From assembly GCF_943193185.1 (NCBI RefSeq), contig NZ_CALPDE010000008.1:18704-82703 (forward strand): a stretch of DNA of 64,000 nucleotides. The letters are read 5' to 3'. This document shows, in pieces, positions 16,569 to 25,882 of the stretch; positions within the stretch are counted from its first letter, which is position 1, and the number at the start of each line of letters is the position of its first letter. Origin of the DNA: Lactococcus ileimucosae. GTDB lineage: Bacteria; Bacillota; Bacilli; Lactobacillales; Streptococcaceae. The notes under the pieces are model-generated. The model was not told the origin of the DNA and did no database searches. It worked only from the letters and a program-made list of their open reading frames with translations. A program made the position numbers and the translations under genes.

Positions 16569-18725
16569 CTATTTGAAGTGGTACATTGAATTATAGAGGT
16601 TTGTAATCTCACGTGTAATGTTTTGACCTATCTTAGAGGTTACACCTCCTTCTTTAACGGTCGTTTGTGGCACCATAACACCGATAGAAATTTGTGGGTT
16701 TTCAGTCGGCGCAAAAGCAACAACATTATTAACCGTTACTGGAATCGTTGTCCCATCTGGTGCTTTATAAGGAACTTCGGCAGTTCCTGTTTTCGCAGAA
16801 ATTGAAACTTCAGCCCCTTGTGACGGGCGCATGTAGTAACCCGTTGCCCCAATCTGACCGTTAACCAATTCGTTCCCATGCACTACTTTATACATTCCGT
16901 AATGCAGGACATCCATGTTTTCTGGCGTGATATTGACTTTATCCATAATCTTAGGTGTTATATTTTTAACAAGATTACCCATCCCCCCTTGAGAGTCAGT
17001 TTCATAGATTCCGTCTACAATATGAGGAGACAGACGTTCCCCATTATTCGCCAAAGTCATACCATATGTGGCAAGCTGGAGAGGTGTATAGGTATCAAAC
17101 TGTCCAAAAGATTCCATAAGCAGGTTGGAGACGTTTGTCTTATTTGCATCTGGCAAATATCCTATTTCCTCACCCGGGATATCAAAACCAGTTGATGTTC
17201 CCAAACCGTAAGAAGCAAATGTTTCGCGTAATTTCTTAAAGGCTTCAACACTTTTAGAATCATCCACGGACATATTCGGAACATAAGGCTGTCCCAGCAT
17301 CTTGAGAGCAATCTGGACCATGTAGGTATTTGATGAATATTCTAAGGCTTGAACAGCATTGATAGGAAGACTGCCGTTGGTAAACCAAGATGTGATCGCA
17401 CTTGAACCGGCCAGCTGAATAGGCATATCATAAAGCATCTGGTTATTGGCTATCACGTTTGCATTCCATCCTGCTGTTAGAGTAGCTGGCTTAACCACTG
17501 ATCCTGGTACAAAAGCAGACTGGAAAGTGCCATTTGTATCTTTTTGAAGAGCACCTGTTGTTTCATCACGCTTGAGCCCTGACAAAGCCAGAACAGCACC
17601 GGTCTTAGAGTCCAGCACAACAGCGTAAGCCCCTTGCGAATAAGTTCCGAAGCCGTCGGCAATCATCGCATTCACCTGTTCTTCTAAAATCCTATCCACA
17701 GCATTTTGAAATTGTAAATCAATGGTAAGCTTGAGGTTGTCCCCTTTACTTCCCTTTTGTTCTACTTCTGTTCCCGTAACATTCCCTTGCTTATCCGTAA
17801 GTACCTTACTTATCTTAGGAGTGCCTTGTAGATACTTTTCGTAACCTTTCTCTAAAAAAGCTGTTCCTACTCGGTCATTGCGCTGGAAACCTTCTTTAAG
17901 ATACTCATCCAGCAAGTTTGATGGAATCCCTTGTTTCTGAGTGGTTACTGTACCTAAAAGTGGCTTAAGAACTGTGTCTGCATATTTTCGGTTCCAACTG
18001 TTCCCCACAGAAACCCCTTGAAGTTCTCCTTCATGCTCGCCAATGTAGGCCTGCTGCTCCGCAGTGAGGTTACCTGTGGTAATAACTGTCGTGTTAAAAA
18101 CTGCAGTGGCGTTCATCTCTTTAAAGAGCTTGACTGCAAACATCTGTTGTTCATTAAAATTTATATCCTCAGCCGTCACTTTGCTAAGTTGAACATTGTA
18201 AAGCTCTGCACCAGTGAGTAGATTTCCTCTTTTATCCGTTTTTTCTCCCTTTGTCAGCTGCTGATTGATTTTATTCAAGTTACCAGCATCAGCTAGGAAA
18301 TAGTCTTTTTTATCACGTTCAGTTATCTGGTCAAAATCATTGTCCAAGGATAAGATACCTACCAAACGGTCAGCAATCTTACGCATGTCATCTGCTGTAG
18401 TGTTCTGACCGCGTGTATACTCGATAGCTTCCACCGGCTCCGTTGTTGCCAGAGGAACTCCCTTTGCATCATAGATATTTCCTCGTGGCGATCCCTGAAC
18501 TATCTGTAAAGAGCCCGCTCCACCAGACTGTTTGCTCTCATAAAAACTTTGGTTCATTACTTGCATATGGTAAAGTTTGCCAATGAGAACTAAAAAGAGA
18601 ACCGTGATGACAAAAAAGAGGAGTTTTACTCGCCCTGATGCCAACATGGTTGGGTTTTTCAACACTTTCCGTGTTTTATCTTTTTTTCCGCTTAATTCGT
18701 TTCGTGTTTTTCTTTTCTCAGACAT
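16569..18725 (-). CDS. pbp2b: Penicillin-binding protein 2B (class B transpeptidase)
   Basis: A 718-residue class B PBP that crosslinks peptidoglycan, mainly in side-wall elongation. After a basic cytoplasmic start one membrane helix (about 34-50) anchors the protein. The dimerisation region contains GSPRGNIYD. The transpeptidase motifs are SVVK (Ser about 409), SSN (about 464-466) and KTG (about 645-647). I place the start at ATG 18725, which has AGGATAGG upstream; a GTG at 18746 has none. In streptococci this gene precedes recR; here a hydrolase-LysR-transporter block lies between. Confidence 0.94.
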   Translation of the reverse strand: MSEKRKTRNELSGKKDKTRKVLKNPTMLASGRVKLLFFVITVLFLVLIGKLYHMQVMNQSFYESKQSGGAGSLQIVQGSPRGNIYDAKGVPLATTEPVEAIEYTRGQNTTADDMRKIADRLVGILSLDNDFDQITERDKKDYFLADAGNLNKINQQLTKGEKTDKRGNLLTGAELYNVQLSKVTAEDINFNEQQMFAVKLFKEMNATAVFNTTVITTGNLTAEQQAYIGEHEGELQGVSVGNSWNRKYADTVLKPLLGTVTTQKQGIPSNLLDEYLKEGFQRNDRVGTAFLEKGYEKYLQGTPKISKVLTDKQGNVTGTEVEQKGSKGDNLKLTIDLQFQNAVDRILEEQVNAMIADGFGTYSQGAYAVVLDSKTGAVLALSGLKRDETTGALQKDTNGTFQSAFVPGSVVKPATLTAGWNANVIANNQMLYDMPIQLAGSSAITSWFTNGSLPINAVQALEYSSNTYMVQIALKMLGQPYVPNMSVDDSKSVEAFKKLRETFASYGLGTSTGFDIPGEEIGYLPDANKTNVSNLLMESFGQFDTYTPLQLATYGMTLANNGERLSPHIVDGIYETDSQGGMGNLVKNITPKIMDKVNITPENMDVLHYGMYKVVHGNELVNGQIGATGYYMRPSQGAEVSISAKTGTAEVPYKAPDGTTIPVTVNNVVAFAPTENPQISIGVMVPQTTVKEGGVTSKIGQNITREITNLYNSMYHFK

Positions 18726-18814
18726 GGGACCTATCCTAATTTTCACTCGTCGTTTTCATACCTACACATTTTATCATATTAAACTGTATTTTACCTTACA
18801 TTTTTTGAAGAAAA

Positions 18815-18840
18815 GAAAAAAACCGCCAAAGGCAGATTTT
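18815..18840 (-). terminator. Terminator of gpmA
   Basis: A short GC-rich stem (CTGCC/GGCGG, TTT loop) followed by seven T on the minus strand. Confidence 0.7.
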
Positions 18841-18850
18841 ATCGTGTTAC

Positions 18851-19552
18851 TTATGCTTGTTTTGGCGCAAGATAGTACTCTTTTACAAGGTTCAAATCAT
18901 CGTCAAATTCAAAAACAAGTGGTGGGAAGTTAGGGATTTCAACATCCATAATTTCTTCATCCGAAAGTTGTTTAATATGTTTGACTAAGGCACGAATCGA
19001 GTTGCCATGTGCACCAACAAACACGTTTTTGCCATCTTTCAAGGCTGGAGCAATTTGATCTTCCCAGAAAGGCAACGCGCGTTCGAGTGTAACTTTGAGA
19101 TTTTCAGCATCAGGGATGAGGCTGTCTTCAAGGTTAGCATAACGACGGTCAGCATGTGCTGAGTATTCGTCATCATGTGGCATTGCTGGTGGCAATACGT
19201 CATATGAACGGCGCCAGATATGAACTTGTTCATCGCCGTGTTTAGCAGCAGCATCAGCTTTGTTCAAGCCAGTCAAGCCACCATAGTGACGCTCGTTCAA
19301 GCGCCAAGTTTTAACAACTGGTACCCAAAGTTGGTCAGAGTATTCAAGTGCATAGTTTGTAGTTTTAATTGCACGTTTCAACACAGATGTATAGGCAATA
19401 TCAAATTCGATGCCTGCTTCTTTGATGAGCTTACCTGCATCAATTGCTTGCTGTGTTCCGTTTTCTGAAAGGTCTACATCAGCCCAACCTGTGAAAAGGT
19501 TAGCCAAGTTCCATTCTGATTCACCATGACGTGCAAAAACTAATTTTACCAT
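18851..19552 (-). CDS. gpmA: 2,3-bisphosphoglycerate-dependent phosphoglycerate mutase
   Basis: A 233-residue glycolytic enzyme that interconverts 3- and 2-phosphoglycerate. The catalytic histidine is in [10 protein letters not shown] (about 6-15), a second conserved histidine in [13 protein letters not shown], and [13 protein letters not shown] is the family block around residue 90. Start choice: ATG 19552 gives the conserved [12 protein letters not shown], and AGGAG lies nine bases upstream; an earlier ATG at 19561 abuts the AGGAGA and is too close. It has its own terminator. Confidence 0.96.
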   Translation of the reverse strand: MVKLVFARHGESEWNLANLFTGWADVDLSENGTQQAIDAGKLIKEAGIEFDIAYTSVLKRAIKTTNYALEYSDQLWVPVVKTWRLNERHYGGLTGLNKADAAAKHGDEQVHIWRRSYDVLPPAMPHDDEYSAHADRRYANLEDSLIPDAENLKVTLERALPFWEDQIAPALKDGKNVFVGAHGNSIRALVKHIKQLSDEEIMDVEIPNFPPLVFEFDDDLNLVKEYYLAPKQA

Positions 19553-19649
19553 TATGTGCATTCTCCTATGTTAAATGTTTTACAAAATTTGTGTACTGCT
19601 CTATTTTACACTAATTTTCATATTTTTTCTAGCCTAGACTCAAGCACGA

Positions 19650-20555
19650 TTAAAACTTATACTTCTCAAAATAAACTTCTAAACTTCGCTTATAGGATCT
19701 AGCCGCATCTGTCAGAAGTTGACTTTTTTTCTTCACCAAAATTAAGCTGTTAACATTATCCCCATCCATAGGAACAACTGTAACATTATGAACACTTGCC
19801 TTATCAATAAAGCCTAGACCAGTAGCATAAGCATCCGTACGTTCCAGTATACCATTTAAGGTCGCACGGTCAGTAACATTATAAATAAAAGTGTTTTCGA
19901 AGGTTTCTACTAAATCCTCAGAATAGTAAAGAAACTGTTCGTTTTCTTGAGTAAAACGTACACGATCCAAAGTTTTCAAATCACTTGTTTTGATAGTCTT
20001 TTTACGTGTCAACGGATGATTCTTTCTTAAATAAATATGGGTCTGCGAAATGAAAAGTTCTTCGTAATCTAATTCAAGCTTGTCCAGCATACGTAAGATA
20101 CCTGAACGGTTATGCTTGTTTAGGTAAACAACACCAAGCTCGCTATGCCCCTGAGCAACCTCTTGTAAAATGTTATAGGTTGTTGACTCAAAAACTCGGA
20201 AATTTTTGATTTCTGGATTTTTCTTGGAAAACTCGACACCGACAGGCGCAAGGAAGTCATAGTGCTGACTCGCAACAGAAAAATGACGCTCTGTTTCTTT
20301 TGGCTTGGCATACTTTGCCTCAAAAGCTTCAAAATTACGTAAAATTTCCTGCGCCTGCTCATAGAAGCGTTCACCCTCAATCGTCAAGCTTGCTCCTGTA
20401 TTTGTACGCTCAAAAATTTGGAAATTAAGTTCTTGTTCTAAGTCTTTAACAGCGATGGACATCGACGGCTGACTCACAAAGAGCTGCTCACTCGCCTCTC
20501 GAAAAGTTCCAGTATTAGCGATAGCTACAACATAGCGAAGCTGTTTTATATTCAT
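19650..20555 (-). CDS. LysR-family regulator, possibly of the CmbR/FhuR type
   Basis: A 301-residue LysR regulator. The helix-turn-helix is TFREASEQLFVSQPSMSIAV (about 17-36) and the effector domain is complete. The overall sequence, including DRATLNGILERTDAYATGLG, resembles from memory the lactococcal CmbR/FhuR and streptococcal MtaR group, which activates cysteine and methionine uptake. That would fit the methionine importer 4 kb away, but the importer has its own T-box, and I cannot run the comparison. AAGGAGTTATC precedes the ATG. Confidence 0.85.
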   Translation of the reverse strand: MNIKQLRYVVAIANTGTFREASEQLFVSQPSMSIAVKDLEQELNFQIFERTNTGASLTIEGERFYEQAQEILRNFEAFEAKYAKPKETERHFSVASQHYDFLAPVGVEFSKKNPEIKNFRVFESTTYNILQEVAQGHSELGVVYLNKHNRSGILRMLDKLELDYEELFISQTHIYLRKNHPLTRKKTIKTSDLKTLDRVRFTQENEQFLYYSEDLVETFENTFIYNVTDRATLNGILERTDAYATGLGFIDKASVHNVTVVPMDGDNVNSLILVKKKSQLLTDAARSYKRSLEVYFEKYKF

Positions 20556-20599
20556 GATAACTCCTTGTTCCTTCTTTAAGCAGTATAAGTAATTTCATA

Positions 20600-20755
20600 G
20601 AGATGAGCCACTCCCCTCAATGCTTCTCGTCACAATGGCACTAGTGCATGATGCTGAAAGGCAAAAATGATAGTTTTGGCCTTCCGTCTCATAAGAGGCT
20701 ATGGGTCTTGACAGCCAGCATTGATGCCCTTCGGTACACTGCTGGCAGTGTATTA
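20600..20755. other. Hairpin-rich intergenic sequence, possible leader or small RNA
   Basis: The interval holds a perfect GCACTAGTGC palindrome, a bulged AAGGC-AAAA/TTTT-GCCTT hairpin, and GCCAGCA/TGCTGGC (20713-20747) that overlaps an alternative ACACTG/CAGTGT hairpin. On the minus strand this would be the leader of the LysR gene; on the plus strand it would end in the terminator at 20755-20797. I see no known RNA family motif. Confidence 0.35.
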
Positions 20756-20797
20756 AAAAAGCCTATAAATAAATTATACACTATTACATAGGCTTTT
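20755..20797. terminator. Bidirectional terminator downstream of the XRE gene
   Basis: AAAAGCCTAT/ATAGGCTTTT, 10-bp stem with a 21-nt loop and T-rich ends on both strands. On the minus strand it follows the XRE gene by 17 bp. Confidence 0.7.
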
Positions 20798-20813
20798 CAT
20801 TTTATTTTACTGT

Positions 20814-21101
20814 TTAGTTTGCTCTTTTTTCAACACCTGCACGTTTCCAAAGTACACATTGATATTTTTCACACCAGAAAACATCTTCTTCTTTTTTCTT
20901 CACGTTTCCAAGCTGAAAAATAAAAAGCTCGTCAACTTTAGTCCCTAAAATCTCGGCCAGCTTAAAAGCTAACAGAAGTTCAGGATCATATTTATCATTT
21001 TCAATTGCATTGATGGTTTGTCGACTAACATGCGCGATGCGTGCTAAATCTTCCTGAGAAAGTTTTTGTGCCTGTCTAAATTCACGAATCTTATTTTGCA
21101 T
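20814..21101 (-). CDS. Small XRE/Cro-family regulator with cysteine-containing tail
   Basis: A 95-residue DNA-binding protein. The helix-turn-helix is KLSQEDLARIAHVSRQTINAIENDKYDP (about 12-39), of the short HTH_3 type common in Firmicutes. Beyond residue 70 it has an unusual tail KKKEEDVFWCEKYQCVLWKR with two cysteines, longer than in the typical 65-75-residue relatives. I choose the ATG at 21101 because AGGAGG lies four bases upstream; a TTG at 21125 includes that site. Two TTGCAA palindromes upstream may be its operator. It has no partner gene in the same direction. Confidence 0.82.
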   Translation of the reverse strand: MQNKIREFRQAQKLSQEDLARIAHVSRQTINAIENDKYDPELLLAFKLAEILGTKVDELFIFQLGNVKKKEEDVFWCEKYQCVLWKRAGVEKRAN

Positions 21102-21153
21102 GCTTCCTCCTGATGATTTTGTCAAATCTGTTTTACTTTTACTATTTAATCAT

Positions 21154-21172
21154 CTTTTGCAACTTTTTGCAA
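21154..21172. promoter_or_regulatory. Tandem TTGCAA palindromes upstream of the XRE gene
   Basis: CTTTTGCAA and CTTTTTGCAA lie head to tail, each with the 6-bp palindrome TTGCAA, about one helical turn apart. They sit 55-70 bp upstream of the XRE start, a plausible autoregulatory operator. Confidence 0.35.
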
Positions 21173-21212
21173 TACATTTTTCCGAGAAAACTCTTGGTCA
21201 AAGACCAGTACT

Positions 21213-21362
21213 CTACTTTTCAATCCCGACCCGGTAGCTCAACTCAATAAATCCTTTAAAAGTGTTTCCTGTTTCCGTTTCAGAGTTAATCACCCTCTGC
21301 TTTTCACTCAGCTGTTTCACTGACTTGCCCTTTAAATTATCAAAAAAGAGCTGTTTTTTCTT
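21213..21362 (-). pseudogene. Short open frame without start, probable relic
   Basis: A 49-codon frame bounded upstream by TAG encodes a sequence with normal protein composition that ends TFKGFIELSYRVGIEK. Just upstream another frame reads KEDLIEEKRNPI before a stop, as expected of a frameshifted gene. There is no ATG, GTG or TTG start with a binding site. I do not recognise the family. Confidence 0.25.
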
Positions 21363-21569
21363 CTAATTTTTGAAACTATATCGGATTTCTTTTTTCTTCA
21401 ATCAGGTCTTCTTTTTACTTTTAGTATTGATTGATGTTTACATTCTTCAGCATCACACGCCAAACAGGTGCTTTAAGCAATAAAAGTTTTCCTCTTTTTT
21501 CCAAAATAAAGTTTCTTATCATTAAAGAAACAAAAAATATTACCTCTTTTGTTCTATTCAAATGTAAAG

Positions 21570-21575
21570 TATAAT
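21570..21575 (+). promoter_or_regulatory. -10 element of the OPA transporter gene
   Basis: TATAAT with a weak TTTTGT -35 at 17 nt. Transcription would start at about 21582, which excludes the ATG at 21578 as a start codon. Confidence 0.6.
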
Positions 21576-21604
21576 GAATGCAAAAGAATGAAAGAGGTTT
21601 CATA

Positions 21605-22987
21605 TTGATAGATTTTTTAAAACCGGCACCAGATGCAGAAGAAAAGATCCCCGCAGAAAATGTAACGCGTTTGTATAAAATATGGCAAGTGCGTGTGCTT
21701 ATATCAACATCTATTGTTTATATCGGCTATTACATTATTCGACTCATTTTCACCATTCAACAAAATGATATTTCAAAAGTCTATGGTTTTTCCATGGGAC
21801 AAATCGGGACAATCCTCTCCATGTTTGGAATTGGTTACGGCATTTCTAAACTCATCATGGGAACACTTGCAGACCGCGCGAATCCTAATCGCTATGTCGC
21901 AACAGGATTAATTGTTTCCTCAATCCTAAACGCATTGTATGGCGCAACAGAAAGTTTTAGGATGATTCTCTTTCTAATGTTCCTAAATTCTATTATGCAG
22001 GGAATGGGCGCTGCGGCTTGTCAACGTTTAATCAGTCTCTGGTTTGGCCGTAAGGGTATTGGGTCTATCATGGCTCGGGGAACAGCGTTTTCAATCTGGT
22101 CGTCTGCCCATAATGCAGGAGCATTCATGTGTGTTGCTGTCATCAACTTGTCCGCCTTGCTTTTTGGCGCCTCACTTCGCTGGAGTTTTTGGACTGCTTC
22201 CATTGTCTCTATCGCTATCGCAGTTCTTGTTCTTATCCTTGGGAGTGATCGCCCAAGTACTAGAGGGCTGCCTACTATTGAAGATTATACTGATGATAAA
22301 GTTGTAGTCAAAGACGGAGAAGTTGTTGAAGGTGAAGTTTCAACAGAGAGCGTTTTTAAAATCTTCTTTGAGTATATTGTCAAAAACAAACTGATTTGGG
22401 CTGTTATTTTGGCCTCACTTTCCATTTATGTTGTCCGCTACGGGATTATGAGCTGGATGCCAAACTATTTAGTCCACGTCAAAGGTTTTGAAAATTCTAC
22501 GGCAAAATGGCTGACGGGAATCTTTGAACTAGCAGCTGTTCCTGGTGTCATAATCATCGGTTTCATCACAGACTTGCTTAAGGGACGGCGAGCAATCATG
22601 GTATTAATTTCATTAATCGCGATGTTAGTGTGTCTGGTTACTTATTTTGCAGCAACTGATCACACACTCATTATTGTTATTTTACTCATCATGGGAACAT
22701 TTATATATGCTCCTGCGACAATCGTTGGCTTAATGGTCAACGAAGCTGTACCAAAGTTCGCTAACGGGATGTCTACAGGTACAATGGGATTTTGTCAGTA
22801 CATCATTGGAGAGGTTATCGCAACATTAGTTATTGGTTGGCTTGTTGAAGCTTATGGCTGGTATGCTGGAAATATAGTTGTTTATTTCTTTGCTACTGTC
22901 GCTATACTTGCTTCAATCTATATTTTAATCCATCAAAATCGCAATTACAAAAAAATTGATAAAAAAGAAAGCCATAGTATGAAATAA
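21605..22987 (+). CDS. OPA-family sugar-phosphate / glycerol-3-phosphate transporter (MFS)
   Basis: A 460-residue major facilitator with twelve hydrophobic helices, of the organophosphate:phosphate antiporter family (UhpT, GlpT, PgtP). The N-terminus reads IDFLKPAPDAEEKIP, and the family region GYYIIRLIFTIQQNDI follows. The conserved G..NAL and SMGQIGTILSMFGIGYGISK blocks are visible. The start is a TTG at 21605 with AGAGG upstream: an ATG at 21578 lies only 2 nt after the -10. Hexose-6-phosphate and glycerol-3-phosphate are the two likely substrates. A strong terminator follows. Confidence 0.87.
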   Translation: MIDFLKPAPDAEEKIPAENVTRLYKIWQVRVLISTSIVYIGYYIIRLIFTIQQNDISKVYGFSMGQIGTILSMFGIGYGISKLIMGTLADRANPNRYVATGLIVSSILNALYGATESFRMILFLMFLNSIMQGMGAAACQRLISLWFGRKGIGSIMARGTAFSIWSSAHNAGAFMCVAVINLSALLFGASLRWSFWTASIVSIAIAVLVLILGSDRPSTRGLPTIEDYTDDKVVVKDGEVVEGEVSTESVFKIFFEYIVKNKLIWAVILASLSIYVVRYGIMSWMPNYLVHVKGFENSTAKWLTGIFELAAVPGVIIIGFITDLLKGRRAIMVLISLIAMLVCLVTYFAATDHTLIIVILLIMGTFIYAPATIVGLMVNEAVPKFANGMSTGTMGFCQYIIGEVIATLVIGWLVEAYGWYAGNIVVYFFATVAILASIYILIHQNRNYKKIDKKESHSMK

Positions 22988-22996
22988 GCCACAATA

Positions 22997-23036
22997 AAAT
23001 ACTCAAGCAGTGTGATTGCTTGAGTATTTGTTTTGC
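22997..23036 (+). terminator. Terminator of the OPA transporter gene
   Basis: AAATACTCAAGCA/TGCTTGAGTATTT, 13-bp perfect stem, 7-nt loop, then GTTTTG. Confidence 0.85.
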
Positions 23037-23194
23037 TGTACAGGTATGTACCAGAATTGAAGAGTTTCTACTGGCTTAATGCGCATAGCTGGACAAAGCT
23101 CCGCCATCCAGCAGTTTCTCTCTGGGATTTCTCTGTCTACAATCCAAACGGCTGCAGAATTTCTGACAGCAAGGGGATTTCCCCCTTAATCATA

Positions 23195-23890
23195 TTATTT
23201 GTGCGTTACACTTTTCGCCCAGATGTCTCCGATGACTTGCACCAAGAGGACCAGAAGGAGGATAAGCAAGGTTGCGAGGAAGGTCACATCATTAGAGAAA
23301 CGATTGTAACCATAGGCAATAGCTGTATTTCCTAAACCTCCTGCACCAATGGCTCCAGCCATGGCAGTCAAACCAATCAGAGAGATGATTGTCACTGTGG
23401 ATACACGAATCAGGCTTCCAAGTTCTTCACGTAGATAGACAGTAAATACAATGTCCCAAAAATTTGCACCCACAGTCTGTGCCGCTTCCACTGTACCTTT
23501 GTTCACACCTTCAAGAGCGACTTGAACTTGACGGGCATAAAAGGGAAAGACACCCAAAGTTAGTGGAACTAGCGCTGCTGTGGTCCCAATCTGTGTCCCC
23601 ACAATTTTTTGAGTAACGGGTGCAATAATCGCAAGTAAAACAATAAAGGGCACAGCACGGAAAATAGAAGTAAATTTATCTAAAAATGAATAAAGTGCCC
23701 GGTTGGGTGTTATTCCTTCCTCATTTGTCACAACAAGTGCTACGCCAAAAATCAATCCTAATATGCCACCAAAAAGACCTGACCAAAAGACCATAAAAAG
23801 TGTCTCAGTGATTGAGGTTATCCAACCTGTATCACCATGTAAACCGAGTGCTACGACATTAGGAAAATGTTCTGTAAACCATTCTGTCAT
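23195..23890 (-). CDS. metI: Methionine ABC importer, permease
   Basis: A 231-residue MetI-type permease with five helices. The transport signature is visible as EAAQTVGANFWDIVFTVYLR (coupling loop, about residues 135-154). It pairs with MetN and receives methionine from MetQ. Its ATG lies directly after the metN stop codon. It ends the metQ-metN-metI operon. A 160-bp stretch separates it from the convergent OPA gene terminator; an AAGGGG/CCCCTT hairpin just after the stop lacks a T run. Confidence 0.93.
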   Translation of the reverse strand: MTEWFTEHFPNVVALGLHGDTGWITSITETLFMVFWSGLFGGILGLIFGVALVVTNEEGITPNRALYSFLDKFTSIFRAVPFIVLLAIIAPVTQKIVGTQIGTTAALVPLTLGVFPFYARQVQVALEGVNKGTVEAAQTVGANFWDIVFTVYLREELGSLIRVSTVTIISLIGLTAMAGAIGAGGLGNTAIAYGYNRFSNDVTFLATLLILLLVLLVQVIGDIWAKSVTHK

Positions 23891-24967
23891 CTACTTCACC
23901 TGCTCTTTCAATACTGTAAATTCAATGTTTTGTTGTGCCAAGTACGCCTTAGCAGCCAAGCGATCTTCTTCTCTTCCTTTCAGAGCGACAACCAAGGAAC
24001 CAAAACGTGTATTTTGTAAGACCTCAACATTACCATAGAAAATATTAGTCGCAACACCAAATTGACGGGTGATTTCAGACATGGCTGGTTCACCAGATTG
24101 ATTGCCATAGTAGCTCAGATAGATCAACTCTTCATCTTCTGCAAGGGCGCTAAATGTGTCATTCTCAGTCAGAGAATGGATGAAACGTGACACATTAGAG
24201 GTTGTATCGATAAATTGCTGTGTTAAGGCTTCTTTTGGATGGGCAAAGATTTCCAAGAGATTGTTTTGCTCTATAACTTCACCATTTTGCATCACTGCTA
24301 CCTTATTGGCGATTTCTTTCACAACATTCATTTCGTGGGTGATGAGGACAATAGTAAGTCCCAGACGTTTCTGTAGATCTTTCAACAGATCTAAAATCTG
24401 ATTGGTCGTTTTGGGGTCCAGAGCTGAGGTTCCCTCATCAGAAATCAAGATTTCTGGGTCATTGGCCAAGGCACGCGCAATAGCAACACGCTGTTTCTGC
24501 CCTCCTGAAAGTTGTGCTGGATATTTATCTTCAAATTCTTCCAAGCTCACTAACTTGAGCAGTTCACGAATCTTTTCTTCCTTTTCTTTGTCTTTCAAGG
24601 GACTATGTAAAAGAGCAAACTCAATGTTTTCAAAGACTGTCTTTTCATTAAGCAAGTTGAAGTGCTGGAAAATCATACCAATTTTTTGCCGTTCTTTTCT
24701 TAACTCAGCTGCTTTGATTTTTGCTTGATCTTTACCGTCTGCCCCAGCCTTGAAAAGAACTTTACCATTGATTTTAACTTCGCCAGAGCTTGGTTTTTGC
24801 AAGAGATTAATCGTACGAACAATCGTCGATTTTCCAGCGCCTGAATAGCCAATAATGCCAAAAATATCGCCTCTTTCGATATGGATTGTCGTATTTTTTA
24901 CAGCATCCACCTTGTTTTTCTTGGTTTCGTAGGAAACACTGATATTATTCAGTTCAATAATTGCCAT
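23891..24967 (-). CDS. metN: Methionine ABC importer, ATPase
   Basis: A 358-residue ABC ATPase with Walker A GYSGAGKST, Q-loop MIFQHFNLL, signature LSGGQKQR, Walker B ILISDEGTSALD and H-loop LITHEMNVV. The C-terminal about 90 residues form the NIL regulatory domain (ALAEDEELIYLSYYG onward), which binds methionine and mediates trans-inhibition. I choose ATG 24967 (MAIIELNNISVSYE) with GGAG six bases upstream. Longer starts would overlap metQ. Confidence 0.94.
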   Translation of the reverse strand: MAIIELNNISVSYETKKNKVDAVKNTTIHIERGDIFGIIGYSGAGKSTIVRTINLLQKPSSGEVKINGKVLFKAGADGKDQAKIKAAELRKERQKIGMIFQHFNLLNEKTVFENIEFALLHSPLKDKEKEEKIRELLKLVSLEEFEDKYPAQLSGGQKQRVAIARALANDPEILISDEGTSALDPKTTNQILDLLKDLQKRLGLTIVLITHEMNVVKEIANKVAVMQNGEVIEQNNLLEIFAHPKEALTQQFIDTTSNVSRFIHSLTENDTFSALAEDEELIYLSYYGNQSGEPAMSEITRQFGVATNIFYGNVEVLQNTRFGSLVVALKGREEDRLAAKAYLAQQNIEFTVLKEQVK

Positions 24968-24987
24968 CTCATTCTCCATTACTGTGA

Positions 24988-25839
24988 TTATTTCAAGTTC
25001 AAGTCCCAAGCAGGAATTGTACCTTTTTCAGGATAGAGTTTTGCAAACAAATCTTCTGTTTCTTTTGTTTGATAAGCTTTGACTACATCTTGATAAAGTT
25101 TGTTATCCTTGTCTTCTTTCTTGGCTACAATGATGTTGATCCACTGTTTGGAATCCTTATTCAGTGGCTCTGTAGCAATAACTTCTTTGCTTGTTAGACC
25201 TGCCGGAACGGAAAAGTCATTGTTTACAACAGCAGCATCAACTGAAGACAATGCTGAAGCAGTTTGCGAACCGTCCAACTCTTTAATGGTCAAGTCTTTC
25301 GGATTTTCTGTAATGTCTTTGATTGTCGCTAAAGCACCTGCCTTTGTACTCAACTTAATCAGACCTGCACCTTCCAAAACATGAAGGGCACGGCTTTCAT
25401 TAGAAGTATCGTTGGGTACAGCGATTGTTCCCTTATTAGGGATATCTTGAACATTCGTATATTTTTTAGAGTAAAGACGGATAGGTGAAATCAGGATATC
25501 ACCAATAGGTTGTAAGTCAGCCTTGTTGGCTTGATTCCACTCATTAAGGAAAGCATAGTGCTGGAAAGCGTTGATGTCTACATCACCGTTGACTAAGGCA
25601 GTATTAGGCTGATTATAATCGGTAAAACGGACAAACTCTAAGTTGATTCCATACTGATCTTTCGCTTTCTTGGCAACAGAATTCCAAATTTCTGTACTTT
25701 CTTTCGAACCTGACATAATTCCGACTTTAACCGTTTTATCTGCCACAGCTTCTTTTTTGAAAAATGAGAAATAACCGATAAGGGCGACAACTACTACTGC
25801 TACAACTGCAATAACTCTGTTTCTTGTTTTCTTTTTCAT
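24988..25839 (-). CDS. metQ: Methionine-binding protein (NlpA/MetQ family), membrane anchored
   Basis: A 283-residue substrate-binding protein of the NlpA family. The binding fold starts at KVGIMSGSKESTEIWN (about 37-52), and INAFQHYAFLNEW is the typical MetQ block. It has no lipobox cysteine: residues 7-28 form one uncleaved-looking helix (VIAVVAVVVVALIGYFSFF) after a basic KKKTRNR start. So it is probably tethered by a membrane helix, not by lipid. It is the first gene of the operon and is preceded by the T-box leader, which predicts methionine as substrate. Confidence 0.92.
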   Translation of the reverse strand: MKKKTRNRVIAVVAVVVVALIGYFSFFKKEAVADKTVKVGIMSGSKESTEIWNSVAKKAKDQYGINLEFVRFTDYNQPNTALVNGDVDINAFQHYAFLNEWNQANKADLQPIGDILISPIRLYSKKYTNVQDIPNKGTIAVPNDTSNESRALHVLEGAGLIKLSTKAGALATIKDITENPKDLTIKELDGSQTASALSSVDAAVVNNDFSVPAGLTSKEVIATEPLNKDSKQWINIIVAKKEDKDNKLYQDVVKAYQTKETEDLFAKLYPEKGTIPAWDLNLK

Positions 25840-25882
25840 AATGACCTCTCCCTTTTATAAAGTGCAATAAATAATCAAAAAC

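Noticed and set aside
21578..21580. ATG as start of the OPA transporter
   Set aside because: It lies 2 nt after the -10 element and so outside the transcript; the TTG at 21605 has AGAGG upstream and gives the family-like N-terminus.
21421..21603. Minus-strand 60-codon frame before the OPA gene
   Set aside because: It overlaps the promoter and 5' end of the divergent transporter and has no binding site or recognisable pattern.
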